Part shown: one piece after another, positions 1 through 11,698 of the stretch
Numbering within the stretch: position 1 is the first letter of the stretch
Layout: each line of letters starts with the position of its first letter
Assembly (NCBI GenBank): GCA_014529385.2
Contig: CM043962.1
Coordinates: forward strand, 122,874,470 to 122,938,469
Reading direction: 5' to 3'
DNA: 64,000 nt
Source of the DNA: Adiantum capillus-veneris
Taxonomy: Eukaryota > Streptophyta > Polypodiopsida > Polypodiales > Pteridaceae
The notes under the pieces: generated by a model
Told to the model about the DNA's origin: nothing
Seen by the model: the letters and a program-made list of their open reading frames with translations, nothing else
Databases searched by the model: none
Made by a program: the position numbers and the translations under genes

Positions 1-616
1 TTTGAACAAGCACAATTTTGGTATGTCCACATTGCCAAGACATTCCATGCCTACACTTGCCCCATCAACAAGAAAAAATTGTAGACTTTCTAGATTCTCA
101 AATCACTGCTTTGTTGTTGGGTCATTCACAAAGGTGTCGAGATGGGCATAGGAATGGCTCACGGGACCCAAAAGTGGTAGGTGTCATTCAATGGCGGGCT
201 AGAGGGGGTGCCAGAGGACCATGTAATTGGGATTTCCTGTCCAGGGTAGCCTGCAAATTCCATATCCAAGGATTGCTACTAAATAACAACACCATTTCTT
301 ATGGGTGGTGGTCATAAACTACAGACTATCATGGCAAGAAACGAGGTGGCAGCCAATGACTATAGACCATCAACACAAGGAAGTAGATGAGTCTCCCAAC
401 ATGTGGAGCCTAATAGCACAAATAAGATACAACTTTAGAAAATGAACTAGGAAACCTAACCTAAACTTTGGACAAGTGGTGTCATTTACTATGCTTTATC
501 TGATGGCAAAAACTTTACATGCCCAAACCCAATCCTCTCACTATGGCCCTTGCTAGGCCCCAAAAAAAGCGGGAGCTTTTGTGAGAAGTGTTCCCATGAC
601 TAGGGGAAAAAACCAT

Positions 617-735
617 GGATATACACTGCATCGAAAAATGTAAGACGAAGCCCACATTAAGAGAAATTTCTTCCAAGGATACATTGCATTGGAAAATGTT
701 AAGACAAAATGCACATCAGGGGAAATTTCTTCCAA
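617..735. repeat. Two-copy 60-bp tandem repeat
   Basis: Copy 1 (617-676) and copy 2 (677-735) both begin ggata and end in gaaatttcttccaa, with about a dozen differences between them. The second copy runs directly from the first. Confidence 0.75.
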
Positions 736-805
736 GCAAGAGCTTCACCAAAAATAATTTTAGGGCTAAAGATACGTTTTGTGATTTCTAGATCAAAGTT
801 TAAAG

Positions 806-1170
806 GTGTCAAGAAAAGGGTAGAAGCAAGGGGGACACAACTGACTAGGCATGCAAATCAAGGGTCTCCTAAAGGTAGGCAAAGAAGCCTATAAGAGGAG
901 TATGAGTATGATCAGGTGGAGAAAAGGATACATTAGTCCTTTGTCCTCATAGTATACTGATGTTTTCAAGGACAGAAACTCTCCTTCAAAGGTGGAATAA
1001 TGTCAAGACAAGGCTAGGACCAAGGGGGGCATGGCCCTCATAGGGATGGCTAAGCATGAAAGACAAAGGATCTCCTGACAGTAGGCCAGGAAGTCTATGA
1101 GAGGAGTATGATTGGATTGGGAGAAGAAATGCATGTATTAATCCCTAGTCCTTTCAATAACGTATATGCC
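806..1170. repeat. Degenerate direct repeat, about 194-bp period
   Basis: The block starting near 807 (gtcaagaaaaggg) recurs near 1001 (gtcaagacaagg). Both contain a block ending in agaggagtatga (892-903 and 1097-1108). Divergence is high, so this is an old duplication. Confidence 0.5.
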
Positions 1171-2222
1171 TCTACATAAAACTTTGTGCCCGTACGGCTA
1201 CACATTGCCTCTAGTTTGAGTAGCCAAATATGATCAAAGATAACTTCAAACTGCACACTTGTAGTGTCCTTCTGTATCCATATATACATCAAAATATTCG
1301 GAAAGAAAATATTGATGTGGAAAACTGAAGTAGAAACACATCTATTGTACACATGTAGTGTCTTGAAGTAGTGAACATCGAAGCTTGGTGTGCACTTTGC
1401 CCAAATCGTTACACATGACACAACATATCATCTGGAAGATATATTATCTCGCAAACATACTAGAAATACATGTAGGACAAAATAAATGCCAATCATAAAC
1501 CCCTTACGAAGAATTTCCAGCACCCTCTAGCAAAAAGTCCTAACTAAAAACTTACATACTTCATGCACCATTGTGCAGACCTTGCAAAACTTAATTAGAA
1601 TCAACCATTTCGATCATCAACTAGAGAATCGACCTTGTTGAGTGTCGTACATCGCAGTGGAAGCGGTTTAAAAAAAATCTTCTTGTGTGGAGTTAAGTCC
1701 ACCAAACTGGCATGTCTTGCCTTGCATGGTTGTGTATGGCCTTGCCTTGCTTGGCACACATTATATACAAAGGCATGCTCTGTCAAACTTGAGCTATCAA
1801 TTGTATTTGAGCCTTGCTTAAACCTCTTGATGATGAAAAGCTCGTCAAGTTTTGATGGATCCTCTCCTTACTCAAAGTCTGCAGTTTTCCTTGTAGCTTG
1901 AAACTTCCCCCCCGAGTGTCCACTAAGAAATATGTAAAATAGCACGAGCAAACAAAACAAGGGATTTATAATTAGGTACATTTACAAAAAAATGTACTTA
2001 CATAAAGGGTTTTTTTAATTGAGAAAGTGAAAATTTTCAAACATAAGGGCTAGTCTTTCTACAAAAATGCATACATAAAGAGTGCATATAATACTTGAAA
2101 ATATACATGTAAAAGATTATTTAAATACCTTTTGTTTGCACGCACATAGCAATTTTTACATAGTGGACTCCTCAGGAACTTTCCATGGCTTTTCATACCC
2201 AAGTGTGGTTGCTACTGCCTTT

Positions 2223-2264
2223 GTTGGCTTCTCCCTCTATAAGGTTGGCTTCTCCCTCTATAAG
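2223..2264. repeat. Perfect 21-bp tandem duplication
   Basis: The unit gttggcttctccctctataag occurs twice back to back (2223-2243 and 2244-2264). Confidence 0.9.
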
Positions 2265-2705
2265 GTTTCGTGGAAGCTTTGAAAACTATGGCCTAATTAA
2301 AGAGATCTTTGAGAAATCGTGTAACAAACGTATTTCTCTCATTTGAAAAGCTTGAGGAAACAAAAACCTTTGCCGTCATTTGGAAAAACCTCAATTTGGT
2401 TACCCAAACTAGTGGCATTCAAAGTGTTCAAAACACTTACCTTGGACAGCATCCCTTGTGTGCTAGCAAATTTGACCAAAAAAAACCCTATAACTTCTTT
2501 TGGATTCGCTTCAATTTTTGGAAAAAAAAAACTAATAAAAGAAAGAGGAAAACCAGAAGCTTCGAGATATACTTGACCTTCCTCAACTTTTTCAAACTCT
2601 AGAGCCAAGTCCAAATGCCTTGCTAATGGAAATGGCGTCTATGCAAGCTTTGCCCATTAAGCCCAAAAAATGGGTGCCTTATTGTGAAATGGAGAGAGCC
2701 TAAAT

Positions 2706-2913
2706 TGTTACCATATACATGTGGTAGTGATGTGTGTGAAGACACTTAGGACTGTCGGGATATTTTTTTCCTCACTAAGAGGTTTTTCCCCCCTGCATTG
2801 TATACATACCATCTTTCCATTGCACACTAAGTAAAACACTCTGTCTTGTGTGCCTTGAGCTTCCTTCGTCTTCTCCAAGCTATGTGTGTTTTCTTGCAAC
2901 CATAATTTCAATA
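2706..2913 (+). repeat. 5' LTR of copia A
   Basis: Starts tgttaccatatacatg and closely matches 7526-7752. It lacks about 19 bp present in the 3' copy, where a segment containing catcattctagggc sits just before the block atccatctttcc. Its terminal CA is mutated. Confidence 0.9.
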
Positions 2914-2915
2914 AT

Positions 2916-2930
2916 TCGTATCAGAGCAGG
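2916..2930 (+). other. Primer binding site of copia A (tRNA-Met type)
   Basis: The sequence tcgtatcagagcagg follows the 5' LTR by two bases. Plant LTR elements primed by initiator tRNA-Met carry TGGTATCAGAGC here; one or two bases have decayed. Confidence 0.8.
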
Positions 2931-3212
2931 TTGCGTCCTCCCGAGCTTAGTCGCAAGAAGCTCCAACATACGCTTGCTCACTTTCTCCGATTTCTGTGAG
3001 CTTTGGTAAATCGGGCTGATTTCGGCCTCCGTTTCCACTACAGGCAGTACTGCATAGGCTATTTTTTCATTTTGTGCAAAAATTTTGTTAGTGTCATTTT
3101 TTGTATAACAAGTTCCTTATGGTCTTCTATGGTTTGTGCTATATAGCACGTGTTGTTCATGCTCTCCTTCTCCTCTTTTCGGATAGTTTTCACATTCAGT
3201 GCGGCGTTTACC

Positions 3213-4130
3213 ATGGTTGACAGCAACACAGATGTGTTCAAGATGTTTGCTGCCGAGGACAGATTGGATGGGGACAATTACTCTATGTAGGCTTATATGA
3301 TGCAATATGTTCTTGTGTCAAAGGGCGTTTGGAAGATTGTGCAAGGTATTGATGTGCGTCCTCGTTCTGAGCATACAGTCGTTGTTGAAGATGTTGCAGG
3401 TCTTGCTGCAAGGATTGATGTTGTTAGAGTTGTTTTTCCTACGGCAGAACAAGATCGTTGGAATGTAATCTCATGCATTAATTGTGTAATCTCATGCATT
3501 GATTGTGTTGTCTCTGAAGCGCACCATTACTCACATTTGTTCAGCGAAATCAGCAAAACGGGCTTGGGATATTCTGGTTGGTCTTTATGCAAGTCGCAAT
3601 GAGGCAAAAATTGCATTGTTGGATAAAGAGCTGGAGTCGAAGATTATGCATGAGGAAGAGGATATGTACACTTTTCTTGCTGGTGTCAAGGATATCAATA
3701 AGCAACTTATTTCTGTAGGTGAAGTCATTTCAGACATTTTCCTTGTGGAGACTATTCTTGATGCCTTGCCAGATTCTTACTAGAGTTTTGTTAACACTTG
3801 GAGACTCGTGACCCAAGGAAATCTCGGAGTTGTCAAGTTTGATGCATTGTGCACATTGTTGTTGGAAGAGTCACTTTCCAGAAAAACATGAGTAGACAGC
3901 GTACAGTTGAACAGGCTTTTATTTGTTGCTCAAAGAAAGGGTGGTAACAACAATGCAGGCGCTTCTTATGGTTCTTCTGCGAATGGAAAATCACATGTTT
4001 CTAATGCTTCTACTGGTAGAAATTCGTCTAGAAATTTTGGTGATAAGGGCAAAAAGAAGATGCGTTGCCATTATTGTAAAGCTAAGATCACTTGATCAAG
4101 CAACGTCCTAAGTTGAATGTCAAAGAGGCT
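3213..4130 (+). pseudogene. gag of copia A (nucleocapsid with CCHC knuckle)
   Basis: Copia-type Gag, the structural protein that packages element RNA. The ATG at 3213 opens a frame with the N-terminal pattern typical of copia Gag (a DRLDGDNY-like block), but a stop replaces the expected Trp soon after. Later frames carry the Gag core (3499-3783) and a basic, Gly/Ser-rich C-terminus ending in a zinc knuckle near 4060-4110 that starts CHYCKA and is then frameshifted. At least four frame changes or stops occur. Element B keeps the same knuckle intact (CHYCKANDHLIKQC), which identifies the damage here. The product would be non-functional. Confidence 0.85.
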
Positions 4131-4279
4131 ATGAAGAAAGTGGGTGGTTCCACTGCAAATGCTGGTTCCACTACAAATGTAGCTATTGTTGAATCTTCTG
4201 TGAAAGCAGACTGTGATGCTGATGTTGATGCAGAATGGGCTTTTAGTGCAGAGTGTACCTATACTCTTGGTATCCATGA

Positions 4280-4560
4280 TGCATGCATGTCAGTTGTTGC
4301 AGATTCACATGTGTTGTATTTTGGCAGTGGTGCTACAAAGAACATTACCTCACATCGTGATTTGTTCACCTCTCTTGAGTTTGTTCCTAATGGGAATTCA
4401 GTTACTTATGCCAACAATGCCTCTTATCCGATTCAGGGAGTTGAAAAGAATGTGCTTACTGTTGCAAATGGCAGTTCTTTCACACTTGTTGATGCACTTT
4501 ATGTACTTGGGATCAAGGAATCTTTTGTTTGTATCTGCACTTGCTAGACTTCGTCTTGTA
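4280..4560 (+). pseudogene. Aspartic protease domain of copia A
   Basis: Retropepsin-like domain that would cleave the polyprotein. The active-site segment reads FGSGATKNITSH near 4320; element B has the expected FDSGATKHITPH. The catalytic Asp is therefore replaced by Gly. The domain ends in a frameshift near 4545 before the integrase. Confidence 0.85.
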
Positions 4561-4633
4561 GTCAAATTTGTGGATGACAGATGATCTCAGTTTTGATGAT
4601 GAAATTATTGCATCTAGCATTTTATGATGTGGG

Positions 4634-5680
4634 TTGTATAAGCTCACTTTGTATGACAAGTGTGGGCAGAATTTTGCAAGTGCAAATGTGGATTCAAAAG
4701 TTATTTCACATGCAAAACTTTGGCATGCACGTTTTGGTCATCTAAAGTTTGCAAGTTTGCTGCGTTTGCAGGTTGCTTCTTTGCCACTTCTTGAAGCACC
4801 TATCAAACATGTTTGTGAAGGTTGTATTTTGGGTAAGATGTAGTGTTCTAAGTTTCCAAAGGATGGTTCAGTTAGGGCCACATGCAGGTTGCAGCTTGTG
4901 CATAGTGATGTTTGTGAGCCCATCCAAACTCCGTCCTTGGGAAATTACCTTTACTTCGTGACTTTCATTGGTGATTACTCCAGGCATGCATGGGTATTTC
5001 CGATTAAAGTGAAGTCCGAAGTATTTATGTGCTTCAAACAATTTTTGGCTATGGCTAAAAATGTCTCAAAATGGGCACCTCTGTGTTCCGATCGAGGGGG
5101 GGAGTATATGTCTCATGAATTTAATGCATTTCTAGCTTGCCATAGGATTAAAACAACCAATGTACAATGTCTTATAAGCCTCAGCAAAATGGTGTTGCTG
5201 AGAGGAAAAATAGGTCACTTAGGTAAATGGCACAATGTATGGTCAAAGGTCAAGCTTTGCCGCATTCGTTTTGGCTTGAGGCCATCATGTGTACCACTTA
5301 TGTACTGCACAGGTGTCCTACTAAAGCTTTGCAGTCTATTACTCCATATGCAGCATGGCATGATAGAAAGCCTTCTATTGAGCACATGTGTATTTTTGGA
5401 TGTTTGGCATCTGCTTTGGTGCCACAAACACGGCGCAGAAAATTGATTGATAAGGTTTTCAAATGTATTTTTGTTGGTTATAATGCTGAAAGCAAAGGTT
5501 ATAGGTTATATCATCCACAAACAAAGCGTATTATGGTTTCACGAGATGTTGTGTTTGTGGAAGATTTTGTCCAGCCCTTGTTGTCATGTACTTGAGACAT
5601 TGATGTCGGCTCACAGGACATTTATGACACTTTGTTGCCTCTTTTCAGTGGTGGAAGTTCGAATGTAAATTCCAATAGAA
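4634..5680 (+). pseudogene. Integrase of copia A
   Basis: Integrase inserts the cDNA into the host genome. The GAG-pre-integrase zinc-binding part is at 4634-4843 (HARFGH, CEGCILGK), followed by the DDE core at 4889-5250 (DVCEP, DYSRHAW, SDRGGEY) and the C-terminal part to about 5600 (FGCLASALVPQ, KCIFVGY). The frame changes near 4860, 5150 and 5230. The copia domain order and close relatedness to the minus-strand copy at 19600-20640 make the identity secure; function is lost. Confidence 0.88.
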
Positions 5681-6039
5681 AAATGTACAGCCTATGGGGG
5701 TTTCTAAAAATGTTACAGATCATCCTATTACTGATAATGATGAAAGGGCTGAGAAGAGGCTGAGAATGAGCATGCTAGAGGTATGCCTAAATGGTTGGTG
5801 CATACTTTGCGTGACAGTAAATTGGATACATCTTTGTCTAATCGTACTCGTTCAGGTTCTCGCCATGCATCTTATGCATCATATTGTTATGCTTTGGCTA
5901 TGTATAGCTTACATGATGTTGAGGAACCTCTATTTTTTTATGAAGCACAGAATTCAAAAACTTGGATGGTTGCATGCAATCAGAATATGATGCACTTATA
6001 GAAAATGACACATAGACTTTATGTGATTTGCCTCCTGGT
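5681..6039 (+). pseudogene. Integrase-reverse transcriptase linker of copia A
   Basis: Frame-broken linker with blocks shared with element B, such as SRHASYAS (about 5855-5880) and SLHDVEEPLFFYEA (about 5905-5950). It joins integrase to reverse transcriptase in copia polyproteins and has no catalytic motif of its own. Confidence 0.7.
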
Positions 6040-6880
6040 AAAAGGCCATTGGTACGAAGTGGGTTTACAACTTGAAACGCAAGCCGAATGGTGTGATTGA
6101 TCGCTATAAGGCTCAACTTGTTGCAAAGGGTTATGCACAACAAAAATGCATAGTTTATGAAGAGACTTTTGCTCCCACTTGTTGTATGACTATTGTGTGT
6201 TTTCTATGTGCATTGGCAGCTCATTTTGGTTAGGATGTACATTAGTCAGACATTGTTACTGCTTTCTTGAATGGTGACATATTTGAGGAAGTTTATGTAA
6301 CACAACCTCCCGATATTTTTTAGAAAGGACAAGAGGATAAGGTGTGCAAATGTAACAAAGCTTTGTATGGGTTGAAGCAATCTCCTCGTGCTTGGTATGA
6401 GAAGGCTGACACTCATTTGGTCAAACGAGGCTTTTATAACAGTCCAACAGAAAGCACATTCTATGTAAAGCATGAGGGTGATGTACTTCTCATCGTGGTT
6501 CTTTATGTGGATGATTTGCTGATCACTGGCCAAGTGAGAGACATATTGCTGAGTTTAAGGCTGATTTGAATGTTAATTTCAAGATGAAAGATTTGGGGTT
6601 GTTGCATCATTAGTTGGGTATACAATTGAAGCAATGTGATGGTGGTATTGCCTTGTGTCACAAAAGTTAAATAGAGACATTGCTATGTAAGTTTGGACTT
6701 GAGGATTGCAAACCTATTGCCACTCCCGTGGAAACAGGTTTGAAATTAAATTTTCAAGATGCTGGTGATCCTACAGATGTCACTCTTTACCAAACTCATG
6801 TTGGATGCCTCATTATAAGTATGCCACACGAGGCCGGATATTCAGTTTGCAGTCTTACAGGTCAGCAGATTTATGCATAG
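6040..6880 (+). pseudogene. Reverse transcriptase of copia A
   Basis: Copia-type reverse transcriptase, which copies the element RNA into DNA. Visible motifs in order: KWVYNLKRKPNG (about 6057-6092), LVAKGYAQ (6117-6140), ALYGLKQSPRAWYEK (6361-6405) and the catalytic YVDDLL (about 6503-6520). The polymerase Asp pair is retained, but stops and frameshifts interrupt the frame near 6230, 6320, 6568, 6612 and 6668. Confidence 0.9.
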
Positions 6881-7420
6881 CTTAGGGTCTAAGCATTATC
6901 AGGCTGTCAAGACAATTTTTCGCTACTTGAGTGGCACTTTACATCTTGGCTTCTTTTGGGGGATCATTGCCGCCAGACTTACATGCTTTTTCGGACTCCA
7001 ATGGGCTGGTTGTTTTGACACGGGAGTGTCCACAAGAGGTTTTTGTTTCATGCTTGGTAGTTCATGTATATCATGGTTGAGCAAGAAGCAACCTATCGTG
7101 GCCACTTTTAATTGTGAGGCTGAGTACATGGAAATCTTCACAGCTACGGTTGAGTGTGTATGGCTCAGACGCCTTATGGCTGATTTGGGTGTTGGAGAGG
7201 ACACTGCCAACACTATCTACACTGACAGTCAGAGCGCATTGACAGTTACGAGGAACCCAATTTTTTCATGCTCGCACAAAGCACATTGAGGTGCATTACC
7301 ACTATGTTAGGGAGAGGCTCTCAACAGGAGAGATCGGCTTGGCTTATGTGCCAACATAGATCAACCCTCCAGATCTTTTCACAAAGGCATCGTATCATGA
7401 CAATTTTGAAGCTTTCTGCT
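6873..7420 (+). pseudogene. RNase H of copia A
   Basis: Removes RNA from the RNA-DNA hybrid during reverse transcription. The frame 6873-7289 holds the CISWLSKKQP block, CEAEYM and the YTDSQSAL block typical of copia RNase H. The following HIEVHYH block is reached only after a frame change near 7270. Confidence 0.88.
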
Positions 7421-7512
7421 AATCTTTGGGCTTACTCCCCTTTGTGTGTTGATCATGTCCTCAGGGCATGGCATTTCCCTTTACTCATGTGCCAGCTCTC
7501 GCACCCCATCAC

Positions 7513-7525
7513 TCCAAGGGAGATT
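7513..7525 (+). other. Polypurine tract of copia A
   Basis: tccaagggagatt lies directly upstream of the 3' LTR, where plus-strand DNA priming takes place. Confidence 0.7.
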
Positions 7526-7752
7526 TGTTACCATATACATGTGGTAGTGATGTGTGTGAACACACTTAGGACGATCGGGGCATTTTTCCCTCATTAAGAG
7601 GTTTTTTCCCTCGTGCATTGTATATATGCCCATCATTCTAGGGCTATCCATCTTTCCATTGCACACTAAGTAAAACACTCTCTGTTGTGTGCCTTGAGCT
7701 TCCTTCATCTTCTCCAAGCTGTGTGTGTTTTTTTGCAACCCTAATTCCAACA
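7526..7752 (+). repeat. 3' LTR of copia A
   Basis: 227 bp, from tgttaccatatac to attccaaca, with intact TG...CA ends. A possible TATA-like run (tatatatgcc) lies near 7620. The minus-strand LTR at 17663-17889 has the same length and close sequence. Confidence 0.92.
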
Positions 7753-7783
7753 AAAATGCCATGGCGGCTCTATGCGACAGCGC

Positions 7784-7847
<64 letters not shown>

Positions 7848-9637
7848 CCTTGACCACACAAAAACTAGCCCTCCTTTTTTCAAGGCAGTCCATGAGCTTT
7901 GATACCATGAGGACCTAGGATTAACGCATGCCTTTCTCCACCTAACCATACCATCACCTCTACTACGCCCAACAAAAACCTCCCTTTCAAGATTTGAACC
8001 CGAACCTCCATGATTCAACATTGTTTAGCTAACCAACTCATCATGTTGGTTTCAATGATTACACATTACCTCTATCCCACAACCTACTTCCAATTGTGTG
8101 CAAGTGTTTTTGTCGATTTTGAACACGGACAAGTGTTGCCGCCTTGTTGCTAATCGTGCTCACGATATTGTCAATTGCTAGCATCGACACCTGCACGATT
8201 CCTCCTTCTTCGCATGAAAATTTTGATAAATTCTCACTATTGAATATGGCACAGCATTGTTCTTGATTCTCTCTTTGTTTCTTTTTTAAAAAACATTGGT
8301 ATCTCCCTACTGGCAACTCCGTTATTTTATTCCGTCATTAGGCAAAACCTTTGTAGATTCTTTTTTGGCCCACAAATCACATTTGTCAATGCCAATCAAA
8401 GCATCCAAGGCATCAAGGCACAGGTTGAACTCAGAATACCAAGAGTTCAACTCTAATTGTGTTCAGTTAACCAAATCGCCCAGTCTATTCAGGTGGTTGC
8501 CATATACCCAATTGTTTTAAAAAAATGATTCCTCTTTTGCAGCTAGGTAGGTGTTGCTACTATGTGTTGCATTCTCTCCCCTCCATCGTTGCCTGCTCTC
8601 GACGCTCCCCATGCCGCCTGCCATCTTGGCAACCCCCGCCCATTCTCTGCCTTCATTCCTTCCTTCCAGTAAAGGCATCACTTCTGATTCGTTTTGTTTT
8701 TTCGATTTTATGCCAAACGGTACCCTGTACTCCTCTTATAGGCTTCTTGACCTACTTTAGGAAACCCCTTGACTTGTATGCCTAGCCAATCGCGCCTCCC
8801 TTGGTTCTACCTTTGTCCCAATGATAGAAGGCTTTGCAAATGTTTTTGAAATGTAAACTTTTGTTAGGTTTGCTTCAAGGGAGGCATACATGTGAGCTAG
8901 GATGATTGGAAACACATTAATGGCCAGATTTTAAAACATTGAGACATTCTCATGAGAGTGGGCATCAATTAGTTCAAAGATTTGAGTAATTGCATGTAAT
9001 AGTGTGATCACGGTATGTGACTAGTATGTGCCATTGGTGTCCTAAGCTTGATAAGAGAATTGAATTAGATCTCATTGAGAAGGGACTTGCAAGGCACTGA
9101 AAACATTTTGGCATTAAGTCAGCCTAAATCTTCACACTCTACCATTTCATGACCAAATCCAAACAAAGCTTAGGCTCCTACCAAAGCACTACATGTAAAA
9201 AACACGAAACATCATAAGGATATAAAAATGTAAAGTCTAAGTCAATCAAGACCTTCATAACCTAATCATGGACATGGGAAGCTATATGCTAGAGACACCA
9301 AGCTTAACATTGAAATGTTTGAAAATTTGACTGTTTGAGAGCCATCTCATCACTCATCAAGGATTGAGGTTATCCTTGAATGCATTAATTCATCAAAATT
9401 GTGACCCAAGAATATGCCAAGCAATAAAAGCAAGAATATGCCGCTACCCAAGAATATGCCGCTACCAAATTTTTCATATTTTAGGTAGACATACATAAAC
9501 TACTTCTCAATTTGTTACCAAAATTGTCTTTAATAGTTTCAATAGGCGTTCTAGATCTAATGCCTTAACTGAGCGTTTAAATTTATAAACGTTGTCAGGC
9601 TTCCCATAGTCCAAGAAAGTCATTGCAACTAACTTTG
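7753..9637. other. Unclassified intergenic sequence with one microsatellite
   Basis: No gene or complete transposon recognised. A GA microsatellite lies near the left end. A short minus-strand frame at 9507-9707 runs into the LTR of element C and shows no known domain. Confidence 0.6.
7786..7844. repeat. (GA)n microsatellite
   Basis: About 59 bp of essentially uninterrupted GA dinucleotide. Confidence 0.97.
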
Positions 9638-9797
9638 TGTTGGGGTAAAGGTGGCATGTGCCTTGTCTCAAGGTCGAGCATCTGCTATCCAGATGCCCAC
9701 TCAACATTGATCTTATTTTTTCTACATTAAATAATAAGGGGTCTCACTCATTTAGTAGCAAGCACTCCATTCACTCACACAATCTATCACTCCACAC
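9638..9797 (+). repeat. 5' LTR of element C, first part
   Basis: Aligns with the first two thirds of the 3' LTR at 13111, sharing ggtggcatgtgcctt, tctcactcattta and aatctat. It ends in ctccacac, the left target duplication of the nested transposon. Confidence 0.88.
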
Positions 9798-11639
9798 CTA
9801 AGTTGCATTGCACGTTATAGGATGTACGCATAAGACACCTTAAATAGGCGTATTATATGGCACTCCCAATTATCCGGCCATATTATACAGTGCCACATCA
9901 ACAAAATGAACATTTCGTACAATTTTTTGGAATTTCAATCGAAATATATTTTGCTTGAAATCGGTGTTTTGTATAATTTATTAGAATTTTGATCGAAATA
10001 TATTTTGATCAAACTAATATTTCAATCAAAATACTAGTTATTATTAACTAAAACCCATGGACTTCGTTTTCATTCTAGGCAGGCTCTCTCTTGAAAGCGA
10101 TGCCTTGAGCCCACCTAAAAAAGTAAGCTCTAAAGTACCCAAAAAAAAACTTCCCTTGATTTATCAATTAGAAAGTAACATTTCTAATTAATAAATTAAT
10201 AGTTAAAATACAAAGATAGATTAGTTGAATGTAGTAATGCATCGCAAATGATCTTGCAATGCTAATGTAATATCTTCATGTCTACCATGACTAAAAGCAT
10301 ACAAAAGAACAATAGGATAAAATAGTTGTAAAAAGTATATAGCTTTGATAATATGGCTATAATTACATAAAGAAAATCACGGCTAATGATGTAACATGCT
10401 TATTCACATTTCAAAAATGACGATATCCCTCCTTGCAGTGCAACGTGGTGGTTAGCAATAACCAAGGACAAGTAATTTTTTGATCTATAACCCCTCCCTA
10501 CAATGTGATGTGGTGATCAACAACAACCAAGGATGAGGAATCTATTTAGACCTAACCCCCCCTTCCTCCCCCCACCCCCCCCAGTGTGACGTAGTGGTTA
10601 GCAACACAACTAGGGATGAGGAATCTATAAACCCTAAGCCACACCCTACAATACGATATCAAGGTCGGCAACCACCAAGGACAAGGAATCTAAAACATCC
10701 TAAGAAACTCCTATAGTGCGACATGAAGGTTAGTAATAGCCAAGGACAAGAAATCTATTACACATAGCCCCTCCCTATAGTGCAATGTGATGGTCAGCAA
10801 CAGCCAGGGATGAGAAATCTAGAACACCCTAAGCCACTCCCTATAGTGCAACGCAAAGGTTAGCAATAGCTAGGGATCCGGAATCTACAACATCTTAAGA
10901 AACTCCATTCAATGTGACAAAAAGGTGATCAACAACCAAGGACGAGGAATCTATTACACCTAACCCCTCCTTGTAGTGCAACATGGTGGTCAGCAACAAC
11001 CAGAGATAAGGAATTTATTAAGCCTAACCCCCTTGTAGTGTGGCATGGTGGTCAGTAGTAGCAAGGGGCAAGGAATCTAGTTGTATTCCCTAGGCCACTC
11101 CCTATAGTGTGACGTGAAGGTCAACATTAGCTAGGGATGAAGCGTCTAAGTTCTAGTGTGACCCAAAGGCAAGGGTGGTTGTCTAAGCCCTTGTCCTCTT
11201 TGCAATGTGACACAAAGGTCAACACAACCAAGGATAGGAATCAAACTTGTATACTCACCCTGAGGTGCAACCAATGCTCTACAACAAAAGGGGTCGGGCA
11301 AAATTGGTAGATAAAGAACATACTTGAAGCTTGAGAGAGAATGAAAACTACTCGCTAGTACCTGAAGAAGAGGTACATGCATGAGGAGGGGTTGCAAGGG
11401 AGAGAAGAGCAAGAAGAGTTAGCAGGTCATACGAGAGGCACGAGGTCGGTGCATGTGACAGTTCGAACAAATTGTGCCTATGCCTCCACCTGTATGTATT
11501 AAAACATTAGCTCAATCAAAATATATATTTTGATAAAAATACTACTTATATGGTTTTCACATTTATAATACAGGTATACAACATATAAAGGCAAAGTATA
11601 CGTAAATTTTTTATATATGGGCATATAAATGCAACTTAG
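9798..11639. mobile_element. hAT-like non-autonomous DNA transposon inside an LTR
   Basis: A 1,842-bp insertion with a perfect 12-bp terminal inverted repeat, ctaagttgcatt at the left end and its complement aatgcaacttag at the right. It is flanked by ctccacac (9790-9797) and ctctacac (11640-11647), an 8-bp target duplication with one mismatch. Removing it restores LTR sequence that matches the intact LTR at 13111-13336. Eight-bp duplications and short TIRs are characteristic of the hAT superfamily; the TIR start is not a textbook hAT end, so the class is inferred. No transposase frame is present. Much of its body is a degenerate minisatellite. Confidence 0.82.
10427..11245. repeat. Degenerate minisatellite within the hAT-like element
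   Basis: About eleven irregular copies of a 65-85-bp unit. Recurring blocks are ccctatagtgcaa, gtggtcagcaacaacca and aggaatctattaca. Copies vary by indels; a C-rich tract interrupts the array at 10557-10582. Confidence 0.8.
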
Positions 11640-11698
11640 CTCTACACTCACCACACATACACCCGCACCGCACATCTTCCGCATTGGCATGCTCTTCA
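11640..11698 (+). repeat. 5' LTR of element C, second part
   Basis: Continues the interrupted LTR: ctacactcacc through gcatgctcttca matches the end of the 3' LTR. It includes the right copy of the nested transposon's target duplication (11640-11647). Confidence 0.88.

Larger units (their letters stand above)
1..2705. other. Unclassified intergenic sequence
   Basis: No recognisable protein family, LTR pair or RNA gene is visible here on either strand. The open frames are short and show no family motif. The stretch holds three small repeat structures, listed separately, and AT-rich low-complexity DNA around 1980-2080. It probably consists of old, decayed repeat sequence; that is inference. Confidence 0.6.
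2706..7752 (+). mobile_element. Ty1/copia LTR retrotransposon A, complete but decayed
   Basis: A full-length copia element with LTRs at 2706-2913 and 7526-7752. Order: 5' LTR, tRNA-Met primer site, gag with zinc knuckle, protease, integrase, reverse transcriptase, RNase H, polypurine tract, 3' LTR. Integrase before reverse transcriptase is the defining order of Ty1/copia (Pseudoviridae). The coding region is broken by many stops and frameshifts, so the copy is not autonomous. Flanks taaat (2701-2705) and aaaat (7753-7757) are a plausible 5-bp target duplication with one mismatch. Element B at 17663-21390 is a second member of the family in opposite orientation. Confidence 0.93.

Noticed and set aside
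1637-1902. Possible copia LTR fragment with a C-rich run (1908-1914) resembling a reverse polypurine tract
   Set aside because: No second copy, no clear TG/CA ends and no adjacent retroelement coding sequence.
2339-2614. 91-codon minus-strand frame and overlapping plus-strand frames
   Set aside because: Several overlapping frames open on both strands with no family motif; looks like chance.
10427-11245. CRISPR-like regular repeats
   Set aside because: Units are degenerate with no constant spacers, and the context is a plant transposon.
9790-11647. Mutator-type (9-bp duplication) reading of the nested transposon
   Set aside because: Shifting the end by one base to get 9-bp flanks lowers the match; the 8-bp reading fits the inverted repeat and the reference LTR.
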